Source: Virgibacillus profundi
GTDB lineage: Bacteria > Bacillota > Bacilli > Bacillales > Amphibacillaceae
Direction of reading: 5' to 3'
NCBI RefSeq assembly: GCF_002287375.1
Contig: NZ_NPOA01000008.1
Span: 141,773 to 205,772, forward strand
Length of the DNA stretch: 64,000 bases
Shown here: positions 9,524 to 17,418 of the stretch, in pieces
Numbering within the stretch: position 1 is the first letter of the stretch
How the letters are laid out: each line of letters begins with the position of its first letter
Notes under the pieces: generated by a model
Seen by the model: the letters and a program-made list of their open reading frames with translations, nothing else
What the model was told of the DNA's origin: nothing
The model's database searches: none
Made by a program: the position numbers and the translations under genes

Positions 9524-10003
9524 AGATATAAAAGACGACTTAACTTTAGTGTAATTTCCTCCCACCCTTTAGAAGATGAGCGCTATTTCACCGCTTCAGA
9601 AAATACACTTCGCTTTCCGCGGGCGGCTGGTGAGCCTCCTCGTGCTACGCACTGTGGGGTCTCACCTATGCCTTTCCTCCCGCTGGAGTCTCCGTGTATT
9701 TCTTCCGCTGGTATTCCGGTTCTGCCGATGTACTGCATTTATTCAATGCGTCGAACCACCTCACCAGTTCGGGTGAGCGAAGGGCGGTGACTCCTTGAAA
9801 ATACAGATCTATTTTCTGCGTGCGATGCAGATGCTGTCGAAGCTTTCCTTGTCCTGCGGGAATAGCACGTGTCCGAAGACCCCGCAGAGTGGTTTTCTCG
9901 AGGAGGCTAAGGCCGTGCCCGCGGAAAGCATCCGCCCGGCGCGATCCCGAACGGCGATTATAGAAAATACTTAGCAAACAGTAATTACGTCGTCTTTTAT
10001 ATC
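9524..10003. repeat. GC-rich foldback element, copy A
   Basis: This 480 bp element fills most of the 793 bp gap between the divergent genes pbpF and hmoB. Its ends are a perfect 15 bp inverted repeat, GATATAAAAGACGAC at 9524-9538 and its complement at 9989-10003. Inside are two GC-rich modules. Module 1 (about 9590-9710) contains CTTTCCGCGGGCGGCTGGTG; module 2 (about 9850-9945) contains GACCCCGCAGAGTGG and GCCCGCGGAAAGC. The modules share a core and face each other as an imperfect palindrome. Short open frames inside are non-conserved shadows. No transposase is encoded. Confidence 0.85.
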
Positions 10004-10203
10004 CAATACGAAATTATAAAGCAACAAATGGTTTCGATGGGGCGAGCAGTGCGCAGTCCCAGTATTTTGGTGGGGTGAACGGAGTACATTCCCAAAATTC
10101 GCAAAATAACCTGAACTAATAGTAATACTTAATAATAGTTTCATTGACTATTCATGCCTGATTTAGGGTAATATGAAATTAAGAGCAGAAAGGGGAGTAA
10201 ATG

Positions 10204-10701
10204 ATGAAAGCATACATGACAAATGGAACGGTAGATTTTCTGGAAAAACTGGATGAAAAATATACAGATATAAATTTTCATCTAATGACTAGTAATTCGG
10301 GAGCACTGGCTTATTATGAAAATGATGAGAAAAATGTTTTTTCGTCAGGAAGAGCCTATGAGATAATCATACGAAAGGGAACGATTCAAGAAGTGGGCTA
10401 TGTTATCATGAATAATATTCCCGTGACAGGAGACGGAAGAGTTCCATTTGAAGATCGCTTTAAACAAAGACAAAATGAAGTAGATATGATGCCAGGATTT
10501 CAGGCTTTTCGATTATTGAAGCCTCTTAAAGGAAATACGTATGTGGTCTTTACACAGTGGGCTTCTGTGGCAGACTTTGAAAACTGGAAAAACTCGGATC
10601 AATTTAAAAAGTCACATAAAGGCCAGACAACAAAACCCCCTGCATACGCTGCAGACAAACCATTTATAACGGAATACCATATGCTTAATAAAGATGATTA
10701 A
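10204..10701 (+). CDS. hmoB: Haem-degrading monooxygenase HmoB
   Basis: HmoB is an IsdG-type ABM-fold enzyme that opens haem and releases iron in the cytoplasm. The 165-residue protein has the C-terminal ABM domain with the conserved stretch FEDRFKQRQNEVDMMPGFQA and the Trp in TQWASVADFENW, and ends with the expected histidine-containing segment. The second of two adjacent ATGs is chosen (AGGGGAG at six bases, and homologues begin MKxY). It sits beside pbpF and the hem operon, as yhgC does in B. subtilis, but reads in the opposite direction. A symmetric hairpin follows the stop. Confidence 0.9.
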   Translation: MKAYMTNGTVDFLEKLDEKYTDINFHLMTSNSGALAYYENDEKNVFSSGRAYEIIIRKGTIQEVGYVIMNNIPVTGDGRVPFEDRFKQRQNEVDMMPGFQAFRLLKPLKGNTYVVFTQWASVADFENWKNSDQFKKSHKGQTTKPPAYAADKPFITEYHMLNKDD

Positions 10702-10704
10702 AAA

Positions 10705-10740
10705 TAAAAGCTAACTGGTTTTTTCGCCAGTTAGCTTTTA
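10705..10740. terminator. Bidirectional terminator between hmoB and the thioredoxin gene
   Basis: A 14 bp perfect stem (TAAAAGCTAACTGG and its complement) has an 8-base loop and A/T-rich arms on both sides. It can serve the convergent genes hmoB and the thioredoxin-like gene. Confidence 0.85.
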
Positions 10741-10744
10741 TAAA

Positions 10745-11224
10745 TTAATTCAGAACATATTCATCGAAAAACGCCTGAAATTCCTCTTCACTGCGCTGTC
10801 CAACAATACGTGCAACCTCTTCACCATCTTCAAAATGAACTAATGTCGGAGTAGATTCAATGGCATATGCATTTCCTTCATTTCCAAACTCCAACAGATT
10901 AAACTTTTTCATATCAATATCATTTCCCTCAGCTAAAGGTACAAGGTATGGGGTCGTATTCTGACAATACACACATACCGGGCTATAGAAATAAACTGTC
11001 TTAGCTTCCCCACTATCAAGGGATTCAGTTAATTCATCAGGCATGATTTGATTTCCATAATCCGGATTATCCAACTGATCTATTGTAGCCTGATCCAGAT
11101 CTTTCGTGCCATATGGATTATCATTATCTTCCAGAGCCTTATTATTTTGATAGTTCGTCACAAAAAATAGCGCTGCAAAAAGTACGACAATTACACCGAT
11201 AAAGATTAACATCTTCTTTTTCAT
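10745..11224 (-). CDS. Membrane-anchored thioredoxin-like oxidoreductase, probable BdbC partner
   Basis: This 159-residue protein has one N-terminal membrane segment (about residues 4-23) and an extracytoplasmic thioredoxin domain with the active site CVYC at about residues 83-86 and the cis-Pro loop STPTL. It lies three bases downstream of bdbC on the same strand; bdbC (DsbB-like) would keep it oxidised, so the pair probably makes disulfides in exported proteins. It is shorter than BdbD and lacks the DsbA helical insertion, so I do not assign the bdbD symbol. An alternative is a reductive role, but the DsbB partner argues for oxidation. The ribosome-binding site (AGGAGG) overlaps the end of bdbC. 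Confidence 0.85.
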   Translation of the reverse strand: MKKKMLIFIGVIVVLFAALFFVTNYQNNKALEDNDNPYGTKDLDQATIDQLDNPDYGNQIMPDELTESLDSGEAKTVYFYSPVCVYCQNTTPYLVPLAEGNDIDMKKFNLLEFGNEGNAYAIESTPTLVHFEDGEEVARIVGQRSEEEFQAFFDEYVLN

Positions 11225-11227
11225 AAA

Positions 11228-11659
11228 TTATTTCCTCCTAGATTCTTTAAGTAGCATTAGATGCAGAACAAAGATAATTATAAATGCAGTCCCCGCCAAA
11301 AATGGAATGGTAATGAAACCAAAATAATTCACATATTGGAAATTGCATGGTACCAATCCACAGGATCCACCAGCTTCTTGAAGGGCCGGTAATTTTTGAA
11401 CCAGGTAGTGATATGTAGAAACAACCATGCCGATTCCACTTAAAATCAATCCAGGTAATGCAATCGAGATTTCTTTTTTAATTGCTGCCATTCCATAAAT
11501 AATTACGAGTGGGTACATTAAAATGCGTTGATACCAACAAAGCTCACACGGTACATAGCCCATTACTTCAGAATAAAATAGACTGCCTGCCAAAGCAATA
11601 AAGCTCTGAGCCCAAATTAACATTAACAGATTTTCTGCCTTCTTGGTTAACTTTCCCAT
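11228..11659 (-). CDS. bdbC: Disulfide bond formation protein BdbC (DsbB family)
   Basis: BdbC reoxidises an extracytoplasmic thiol oxidoreductase by passing electrons to quinone. The 143-residue protein has four predicted membrane segments and both redox pairs: CELC in the first outer loop (about residues 38-41) and CGLVPC in the second (about 99-104). An arginine in the CELCWYQRI segment matches the quinone-site position of the DsbB family. It is cotranscribed with the thioredoxin-like gene three bases downstream. The start ATG follows AAAGGATG. A striking double palindrome lies 20-70 bases upstream and may be an operator. Confidence 0.93.
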   Translation of the reverse strand: MGKLTKKAENLLMLIWAQSFIALAGSLFYSEVMGYVPCELCWYQRILMYPLVIIYGMAAIKKEISIALPGLILSGIGMVVSTYHYLVQKLPALQEAGGSCGLVPCNFQYVNYFGFITIPFLAGTAFIIIFVLHLMLLKESRRK

Positions 11660-11680
11660 ATAAGCATCCTTTCTTAATTA

Positions 11681-11727
11681 AATACTATTGTATTATATAA
11701 ATTTCAACAATATAATACAATAGTATT
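11681..11727. promoter_or_regulatory. Double palindrome upstream of bdbC, candidate operator pair
   Basis: Two 18 bp arms (11681-11698 and 11710-11727) form a perfect inverted repeat around an 11-base loop. Each arm itself contains AATAC-N4-GTATT (11681-11694 and 11714-11727), 33 bp apart centre to centre, about three helical turns. The location just upstream of bdbC suggests binding of a dimeric repressor at two sites. The regulator is unknown. Confidence 0.55.
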
Positions 11728-11779
11728 GCTTACAAAAAGTAAGTTTGCTGTGACAATATAATGACTTTTTTGGGCAACC

Positions 11780-12409
11780 TTACTTCATTAATTGATTTCG
11801 ATGTACATATACAGCCGCTTGGGTGCGGTCGTGTACCTCCAGCTTTGATAATATATTACTCACATGTGTTTTGACTGTTTTAATACCTATATAAAGCTTT
11901 TCGCTGATTTCCAAGTTAGTCATCCCATTACCGATACATAGTAATACCTCGAGTTCCCGTTCTGTCAGGTCTTCGTGAAGCTTTTTCCCTTCTGTACGAA
12001 AGCTGGACATCATTTTACCAGCCACTTTAGGTTCAATAACATTTTCCCCTTTTGCCGCTTTCTTAATCGCACTAACAATTTCATCAGCAGAAGAGGTTTT
12101 TAAAATATAGCTGAACGCACCTGCTTCAATTGCAGGAAAAATCTGTTCATCATCATAAAAGCTCGTCAAAATAATGATTTTGCAGGAAGGATACTTTTCC
12201 ATTACCTGCTTTGTTGCCTCAATGCCGTTTCCATTTTCCATCATTAAATCCATCAGCACAACATCCGGCTTTTCCTTAATAATCAGCTCTGCCCCTTCGT
12301 TTCCACTGGATGCCTGACCAATTACATCAATTTCGTCATCTGTCTGCAAATACGCAATAATTCCCTTTCTTACCACTTCATGATCATCTACCACAATTAC
12401 ACGAATCAT
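11780..12409 (-). CDS. liaR: NarL-family response regulator LiaR
   Basis: LiaR is the DNA-binding output of the LiaFSR cell-envelope stress system. The 209-residue protein has a receiver domain with the acidic pocket VVDDHE and phosphoacceptor Asp 54 (VLMDLM), and a C-terminal LuxR-type helix-turn-helix (TERELEVLLCIGNGMTNLEI to KTVKTHVSNIL). The start is the ATG giving MIRVIVVDD, preceded by GGGGGAGG; the longer frame begins upstream of this site. The gene is the last in MFS-liaF-liaS-liaR, 17 bases after liaS. No liaIH target operon is present here, so its regulon must lie elsewhere or be autoregulatory. Confidence 0.92.
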   Translation of the reverse strand: MIRVIVVDDHEVVRKGIIAYLQTDDEIDVIGQASSGNEGAELIIKEKPDVVLMDLMMENGNGIEATKQVMEKYPSCKIIILTSFYDDEQIFPAIEAGAFSYILKTSSADEIVSAIKKAAKGENVIEPKVAGKMMSSFRTEGKKLHEDLTERELEVLLCIGNGMTNLEISEKLYIGIKTVKTHVSNILSKLEVHDRTQAAVYVHRNQLMK

Positions 12410-12426
12410 TTGACTTCCTCCCCCTG

Positions 12427-13464
12427 CTAACATGGAATACGTATATCAATATATGTACCTTCCTCTATATTTGAACGGATTGTGAATGTGCCTCCAAGCT
12501 CTTCACTTCGTTCCCTCATTGTCTTTAAGCCATAGGATGTTTTTTTATCGCTATTATTCGTTATATCAAAGCCTTTTCCATCATCACGGATATGAATGAA
12601 TAATTCCTTGGATCGCTGGAAAATATTTAAATTCACTTCCTGAGCATTTGCGTGGCGCAGGATATTTGACAGGGACTCCTGGACAATCCGAAAAACATGC
12701 TCTTCCGTTGTTTCGGACAGAGTTAGCTCTTCATCCATCTCAACCTTAAAGCTGAGCTGACTTTTCTGTCTTAACTCATTTACTAAATTATGAATCCCTT
12801 TTGTAAGTGGTTCACCCGATAAATGCACCGGCCGCAAATGTAATAATAATGCCCGCATTTCGGTTTGTGCCTGTAATGCAGAAGCTGCTACCTCTTCCAT
12901 TTGCACTTTTGCCAAATCCGGTTTTTTGTCCAGTTGCTTCACTGCTGCTTCAGACATCATCGTTAATGCAAACAGCTGCTGGCTAACTGCATCATGTAAG
13001 TCACGTGCCAATCGCTGGCGTTCCTCAATAACTGCAGATTTATGTGCTGACTTTGCAAACTCTGCTTTTTCATCTGCCATACGCTGTAGGGATTTCACCT
13101 GATCCAACAGTTTTTTCCCCAATTCATTCAACTCATTGCCAATTCTAGTAATCTCATCTTCTTCTTCAAAGTGAACACTAGAATTATAATTTCCGTTTGC
13201 AAATTGGGTGATTAGAACAGAAATGGAATCCAGCCGTGATTTCATATTTCCACTGGATGTAAAACCAGTGTAAAAAGATATAATAAGTCCTAAAAACAAA
13301 TACAATGCGATGAACAGAAAAACACCTGAAGCAGTAAGCCAATCCGGTTCCGCCAATACATATACGGATAGTAAGAGCGATAGCAATGTTAGCGTTGTTA
13401 TAAATAATCCGGAAAGATGGGAATGAATAAAAACATAGCGGATGCTTGAAAATCTTTTTTTCAT
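12427..13464 (-). CDS. liaS: Sensor histidine kinase LiaS (VraS-like)
   Basis: This membrane histidine kinase senses envelope stress together with LiaF. It has two membrane segments (about residues 18-37 and 43-66) with almost no external loop, typical of intramembrane-sensing kinases, then a HAMP-like linker, a HisKA_3 dimerisation domain with phosphoacceptor His 157 (ARDLHDAVSQQL) and a HATPase domain (VQESLSNILRHANA, DDGKGFD, YGLKTMRERSEELGG). The 345-residue length fits LiaS/VraS. The ATG follows GGGGAGGG. Gaps of 14 and 17 bases to liaF and liaR indicate a single operon. Confidence 0.93.
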   Translation of the reverse strand: MKKRFSSIRYVFIHSHLSGLFITTLTLLSLLLSVYVLAEPDWLTASGVFLFIALYLFLGLIISFYTGFTSSGNMKSRLDSISVLITQFANGNYNSSVHFEEEDEITRIGNELNELGKKLLDQVKSLQRMADEKAEFAKSAHKSAVIEERQRLARDLHDAVSQQLFALTMMSEAAVKQLDKKPDLAKVQMEEVAASALQAQTEMRALLLHLRPVHLSGEPLTKGIHNLVNELRQKSQLSFKVEMDEELTLSETTEEHVFRIVQESLSNILRHANAQEVNLNIFQRSKELFIHIRDDGKGFDITNNSDKKTSYGLKTMRERSEELGGTFTIRSNIEEGTYIDIRIPC

Positions 13465-13478
13465 CTGTATTCCCTCCC

Positions 13479-14228
13479 CTATACCCTGTCCACACGAATA
13501 TGCCCGGCTTTAATTTTTACGGTAAAGTCCAGCTTCCGGACAGCTCCATGATAGTTTTCTGTTTCAAAATAAAGTGATCTGTTAACGCCATCTGTTTTTT
13601 GACCTAGAACATTAACCTCACCTGCTTTTACCTTTGCATCAATCCGAAACTCCACATTTTCCGGGATCAACATATGCACATTTCCAGCCAATAAGCTCAC
13701 CCGGATAGGTATTTCCTTTTCCGGGATAAAAGCTTTGGAAAAATCAAAGTAATAGTCACCAGCCAACGTGTTTAAATTCATCTTTTCCACTTTCCAGTTT
13801 GGCTGATTAAATTCCTGGGTTCCTACTGTGAGATTTCCCTTATCATAGTATTTTCCCGTATAGTCTTTTTTTCCTCTATGAATGATTATTGTTTTTCCTC
13901 TACCGCCTATCAATAAGAAACCAATATAAATAATTAATAATGGCCATAATTTCAATACATCTCTAAAATAAAATGTAATTATTTCAAAACGGTCTAAAAG
14001 CAGCAATGTTCCAAGCAAAAGGAAGAAAGAACCCCTGAACCAGCCACTTCCTTTTTTCCTGAAAAAGTCTATCAGCCATTTAAAACCTATTACAACGAAA
14101 AATACAGGATATATATAATGCCATAATGTATTAAAATCAAAATCAACCATGCCAAGATTGGCGAATACCAGCATAACGCCAAATCCTATTAAGAAAACAG
14201 CCAGAAAATAACGAAGCATACGACTCAT
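13479..14228 (-). CDS. liaF: LiaF-type negative regulator of LiaRS
   Basis: LiaF keeps the LiaS kinase inactive in the absence of envelope stress. The 249-residue protein begins with four hydrophobic segments (about residues 7-112) and ends in a beta-rich LiaF/YvqF-type C-terminal domain (about residues 135-249) with the repeated pattern MNTLAGDYYFDFSKA and LLAGNVHMLIPE. Order and spacing with liaS and liaR match the conserved LiaFSR module. The ATG follows GAGGGTG. It is 15 bases downstream of an MFS transporter gene, which appears to be part of the same transcript. Confidence 0.88.
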   Translation of the reverse strand: MSRMLRYFLAVFLIGFGVMLVFANLGMVDFDFNTLWHYIYPVFFVVIGFKWLIDFFRKKGSGWFRGSFFLLLGTLLLLDRFEIITFYFRDVLKLWPLLIIYIGFLLIGGRGKTIIIHRGKKDYTGKYYDKGNLTVGTQEFNQPNWKVEKMNLNTLAGDYYFDFSKAFIPEKEIPIRVSLLAGNVHMLIPENVEFRIDAKVKAGEVNVLGQKTDGVNRSLYFETENYHGAVRKLDFTVKIKAGHIRVDRV

Positions 14229-14243
14229 CTAGTTCACCCTCTT

Positions 14244-15476
14244 CTATTTAAAAGTAAGTATCTTTTTATTTTTCAAATTATATAAAGCTATTAATGTAAT
14301 AATGCCCCCACATACAATAATAATCGTCTGCATGCTTACACCTGCAGCTATTAATAGAGATGTAGCAACAAAGGATACAGGTACCAGTCCGGTAGAAACA
14401 GTCATTAGAAAGCTCATCATTCGTCCAAGCATTTTCTTTTCTGTCGTCTTCTGAAGCATTGTTATTAAAGGGATGTTTACTAACTGCATCATAAATGCCA
14501 TTAATGCAACAAGTCCTGCTGTCAGATATAAATGTGCGGTAAACCCAACGGAAGTATAAAGAATCCCCAGCCCAATCAATCCGCCAACCATTGCAATGCC
14601 TGGTTTCTTTAATGTGATGGATGCTAAAACGATCGCTCCAAGCAGTGCCCCTATCCCCATTGCCATTTGAACAGTTGCCAGACTTATGGCATCACCATGG
14701 AAAACATCCTTCACCAGAATTGGCAAACCAATCGCTAATGGTCCCGAGAAGAAAAAGTTTAAGAAAAAAGCCATTATAACGACTGAAACAACCAGTTCAT
14801 TTTTTCTCGCATAAATGAAACCCTCTTTTAAATCTGACCAGGCTGATTTTTTTACCTGTTCTGATTCTTCTTTCTTAATGCGTATAAACAACACAGTAAT
14901 AGAAGCAATTAGCAGCATCAGCAATGCTACAGTAAATACACCCTCAAATCCAAGAACCGCAATCAATGTACCACCTAATGCCGGTCCTAAAATCGGACTT
15001 ATCTGACCGGTCATTTGAATGAGTGAATTACCTCGCTGCAGCTGATCTTCTTCAAGGATTATCGGTGTCAGTGAGTTAATTACAGGGTAACTGAATGCAT
15101 CCGAGATACCAAACAATGCGGCAAGTACTATTAAATGCCAAACAGTTACCAAATCATTTACTAAAAAGAAAAGTAATGCCAAAATCAGAAAGGCACGCGT
15201 CAAATCAGATAAGAATAAAATAGTTCGTTTATTGAAGCGGTCAGCGACGATTCCCCCAACTGTAAGCAGCAATAACCTGGGAATAGATGCTGCGAAGAAC
15301 AACATTCCAAAATAAAATCGATTATCACTTAATGACAGCATCAGCCACTCAGCCCCAATAAGATAAACAAAATATCCTGGTGAAGAAAATAAAGCACCAA
15401 TAAATAGTAATAAAAAATTGCGATTTTTAAAAACAGGTATTTTCACCTGTGATTGATTATTTGCAGCTGTATTCAT
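14244..15476 (-). CDS. MFS efflux transporter (MFS_3 type), first gene of the lia operon
   Basis: This 410-residue protein has about twelve predicted membrane segments and the MFS loop 2-3 motif GGIVADRFNKR, placing it among drug and siderophore exporters of the EntS/MFS_3 type. The substrate is not predictable. It lies directly upstream of liaF (15-base gap) on the same strand, so it may be coexpressed with the envelope-stress system. The start follows AGAGGAG by eight bases. A charged loop (KKEESEQVKKSAWSDLKE) separates the two halves. No irregularities were seen. Confidence 0.87.
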   Translation of the reverse strand: MNTAANNQSQVKIPVFKNRNFLLLFIGALFSSPGYFVYLIGAEWLMLSLSDNRFYFGMLFFAASIPRLLLLTVGGIVADRFNKRTILFLSDLTRAFLILALLFFLVNDLVTVWHLIVLAALFGISDAFSYPVINSLTPIILEEDQLQRGNSLIQMTGQISPILGPALGGTLIAVLGFEGVFTVALLMLLIASITVLFIRIKKEESEQVKKSAWSDLKEGFIYARKNELVVSVVIMAFFLNFFFSGPLAIGLPILVKDVFHGDAISLATVQMAMGIGALLGAIVLASITLKKPGIAMVGGLIGLGILYTSVGFTAHLYLTAGLVALMAFMMQLVNIPLITMLQKTTEKKMLGRMMSFLMTVSTGLVPVSFVATSLLIAAGVSMQTIIIVCGGIITLIALYNLKNKKILTFK

Positions 15477-15565
15477 GTTAACCGCTCCTCTCAGAATAAC
15501 TTACATTTAGTTTACTTTTTATTCGAGAGTGAGGTAACCATCTTCAGATTGCTTTTCTCTCCGCC

Positions 15566-16204
15566 CTAAGACTGAGTCCTTCGTTTATGCAACCATTCAT
15601 ACAGATAAATCAAACCAACTAAACAAAGAAAGCCGATAATAAATCCTGCGACTACATCTGTTAAATAATGCACATTGATAACATAACGGCTAATGCCAAT
15701 TAGGAAAATCAGAAGTGCAAGGAGAAATTGAACCAATAATTTTGATTTAGTAGAGGTTAACTTTTTGGCAATAAAATAAGCTAATAAGCCATAACAAACC
15801 ATTGAAATCATTGCATGTCCAGAAGGAAAGCTGTGTCCTTCCGCATTTGCGGAAACTAAAATACTTGGCCGCTCTCTATCCACCAGTGCCTTAATCAGCT
15901 TATTAAGCAAATGGCTCCCCAAAGTTCCCCCAGCAAAAATTAAAGCGGGAAGCCAGCTCCGAAACATCCACCACAATATAAGCGCTGCAATTACTGTGAA
16001 AGGCACCATAAAAGGTTCAGATCCCAAATTTGTCACCCAACGGAATCCAGTATATATGTATGTATCATCTAACTTTTCAACAAGGTCACGTGTCCACTGA
16101 TCGACAAAAGGGACTCCCCCGCTTACAATTTTCACAATCCATGTTCCTATCATAAATAAAACAAGTGCAAGTAAAAAAAGAATAATATAATACTGTTTTT
16201 TCAA
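15566..16204 (-). CDS. PAP2-superfamily membrane phosphatase
   Basis: This is a lipid phosphatase of the PAP2 type, probably acting on undecaprenyl pyrophosphate, phosphatidylglycerophosphate or diacylglycerol pyrophosphate. All three catalytic motifs are present: KALVDRERP, SFPSGHA and SRYVINVHYLTDVVAG. About six membrane segments are predicted. I place the start at a TTG nine bases after AAGGAGG; an ATG 24 bases upstream has no good ribosome-binding site because the strong one lies inside the extended frame. It stands alone between the lia operon and a ferritin-like gene. The exact substrate cannot be read from the sequence. Confidence 0.88.
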   Translation of the reverse strand: MKKQYYIILFLLALVLFMIGTWIVKIVSGGVPFVDQWTRDLVEKLDDTYIYTGFRWVTNLGSEPFMVPFTVIAALILWWMFRSWLPALIFAGGTLGSHLLNKLIKALVDRERPSILVSANAEGHSFPSGHAMISMVCYGLLAYFIAKKLTSTKSKLLVQFLLALLIFLIGISRYVINVHYLTDVVAGFIIGFLCLVGLIYLYEWLHKRRTQS

Positions 16205-16311
16205 GCCTAACAACCTCCTTCTGTTCATAATACCTTAATTTTGGTTTTAAAAAAACTGTAGGGGGTAATGTATTACTATACTTAAATTATTAAAAGGCAG
16301 GGATAATTAAT

Positions 16312-16746
16312 ATGGATAAAGATTTACAAAATTTAATTGATGGACTTAATGAAGATTTATCACACGAATACGGTGCAGCAATCCAATACACGTATAGTGC
16401 GTCTGTTGTTTCAGGTCTATATCGTTCAGCATTGAAGCCATTTTTCGAGGCAGAAATTACGGATGAACTGGGACACGCATTATATTTATCCGAAAAAATC
16501 AAGTCACTAGGCGGTACTCCTACAACTAAGGCTGCTGAAGTACCACAACCATCCGATGTGAAAGATTTGCTCGAGGAAACACTGAAATCAGAAACAGCTA
16601 CGGTTGAAAGATATGAAAAACGCAAAAAACAGGCTGAAGAACTAGGCTATACAGAGCTTGTTGTAAAATTGGAAGATTTAATCACAGACGAAACTCATCA
16701 TAAAGAAGAAGTAGAACGACTCTTGGCAGATCCAAGATTATCATAG
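16312..16746 (+). CDS. Ferritin-like di-iron protein
   Basis: This 144-residue protein is predicted to be four helices with the carboxylate/histidine pattern of bacterioferritin-like proteins: HEYGAAIQY (about residues 18-26), EAEITDELGHA (about 46-56), ETATVERYE (about 95-103) and DETHHKEEVERLL (about 127-139). It is likely a small ferritin or Dps-like iron store or protectant. It has its own strong terminator. The second helix has ELGH where classical ferritins have ExxH, so ligands look conserved. It is not clearly Dps or bacterioferritin proper. Confidence 0.8.
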   Translation: MDKDLQNLIDGLNEDLSHEYGAAIQYTYSASVVSGLYRSALKPFFEAEITDELGHALYLSEKIKSLGGTPTTKAAEVPQPSDVKDLLEETLKSETATVERYEKRKKQAEELGYTELVVKLEDLITDETHHKEEVERLLADPRLS

Positions 16747-16757
16747 TCCATATGTTC

Positions 16758-16790
16758 CTAGAGCACCTGATCAGGTGCTCTAGTTTTATT
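16758..16790 (+). terminator. Terminator after the ferritin-like gene
   Basis: The sequence CTAGAGCACCTGA and its complement make a perfect 26 bp palindrome (16758-16783) followed by TTTTATT. Confidence 0.8.
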
Positions 16791-16870
16791 ATACGCCCTT
16801 TTTTAAAAAAGAATGGTTCGGCCGTTACCCTATTTCCGTTCTACAAAAAACATTGTTGCTTTTGCTACAA

Positions 16871-17254
16871 TATATAAGACGACGTATGCACAGGGATGTT
16901 TTCCGCTGCAGACCGTTTCGGACCTTAGGGCACGGCTTCAGCCTCCTCGCGGAAAATCACTGTGGGGTCTTCAGACACGTGCTTTTACCGCAGGAATCAA
17001 CGGTCCTCCGCTCCAAACAACCGCCACATAAATGGATAGCAAATGTTTGGTTCATTTCAAAAAGTAAATCAATTTTTAAAGTTGAAAACACAATCCTAGC
17101 GAAGGAAATACGCGAAGACTCCTGCGGGAGGAAAGGCCTTGGTGAGACCCCACAGTGCGTAGCACGAGGAGGCTCACCAGCCGCCCGCGGAAAGCGAAGT
17201 GTATTTCCGGAGCGGTCGGTGAAATTATCACCATTGATTTTACGTCGTCTTTTC
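16871..17254. repeat. GC-rich foldback element, copy B
   Basis: This copy of about 384 bp lies between the ferritin-like gene and yhaA. Its ends are AAGACGACGTA (about 16876-16886) and the complement TACGTCGTCTT (17241-17251). The module order is reversed relative to copy A: the module 2 core (GGGGTCTTCAGACACGTGCT) comes first and the module 1 core (CTCCTGCGGG, GGTGAGACCCCACAG, GCCCGCGGAAAGCG) second. The rest of the 672 bp gap, apart from the terminator on its left, shows no gene. Confidence 0.82.
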
Positions 17255-17418
17255 TAACCACTAAGGCATAATACAATCTATTGTAAATTCTGGATTAACC
17301 TAAACATGATCAAATATACTTTAATTCCGGCAAAAACATTTAACCATTTTCAGTTAGAGCCCCCACCTTCACCTTTGAAGTGTTATAATTGTTAGAAAAC
17401 ATCTGGGAGGTCTTTTCT

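Noticed and set aside
9576-9977. Open frames of 60-140 codons on both strands inside the foldback copies (also about 16813-17276, 28605-28838 and 56342-56653)
   Set aside because: They lie within the repeat elements, differ between copies, lack ribosome-binding sites and are explained by the GC-rich repeat sequence.
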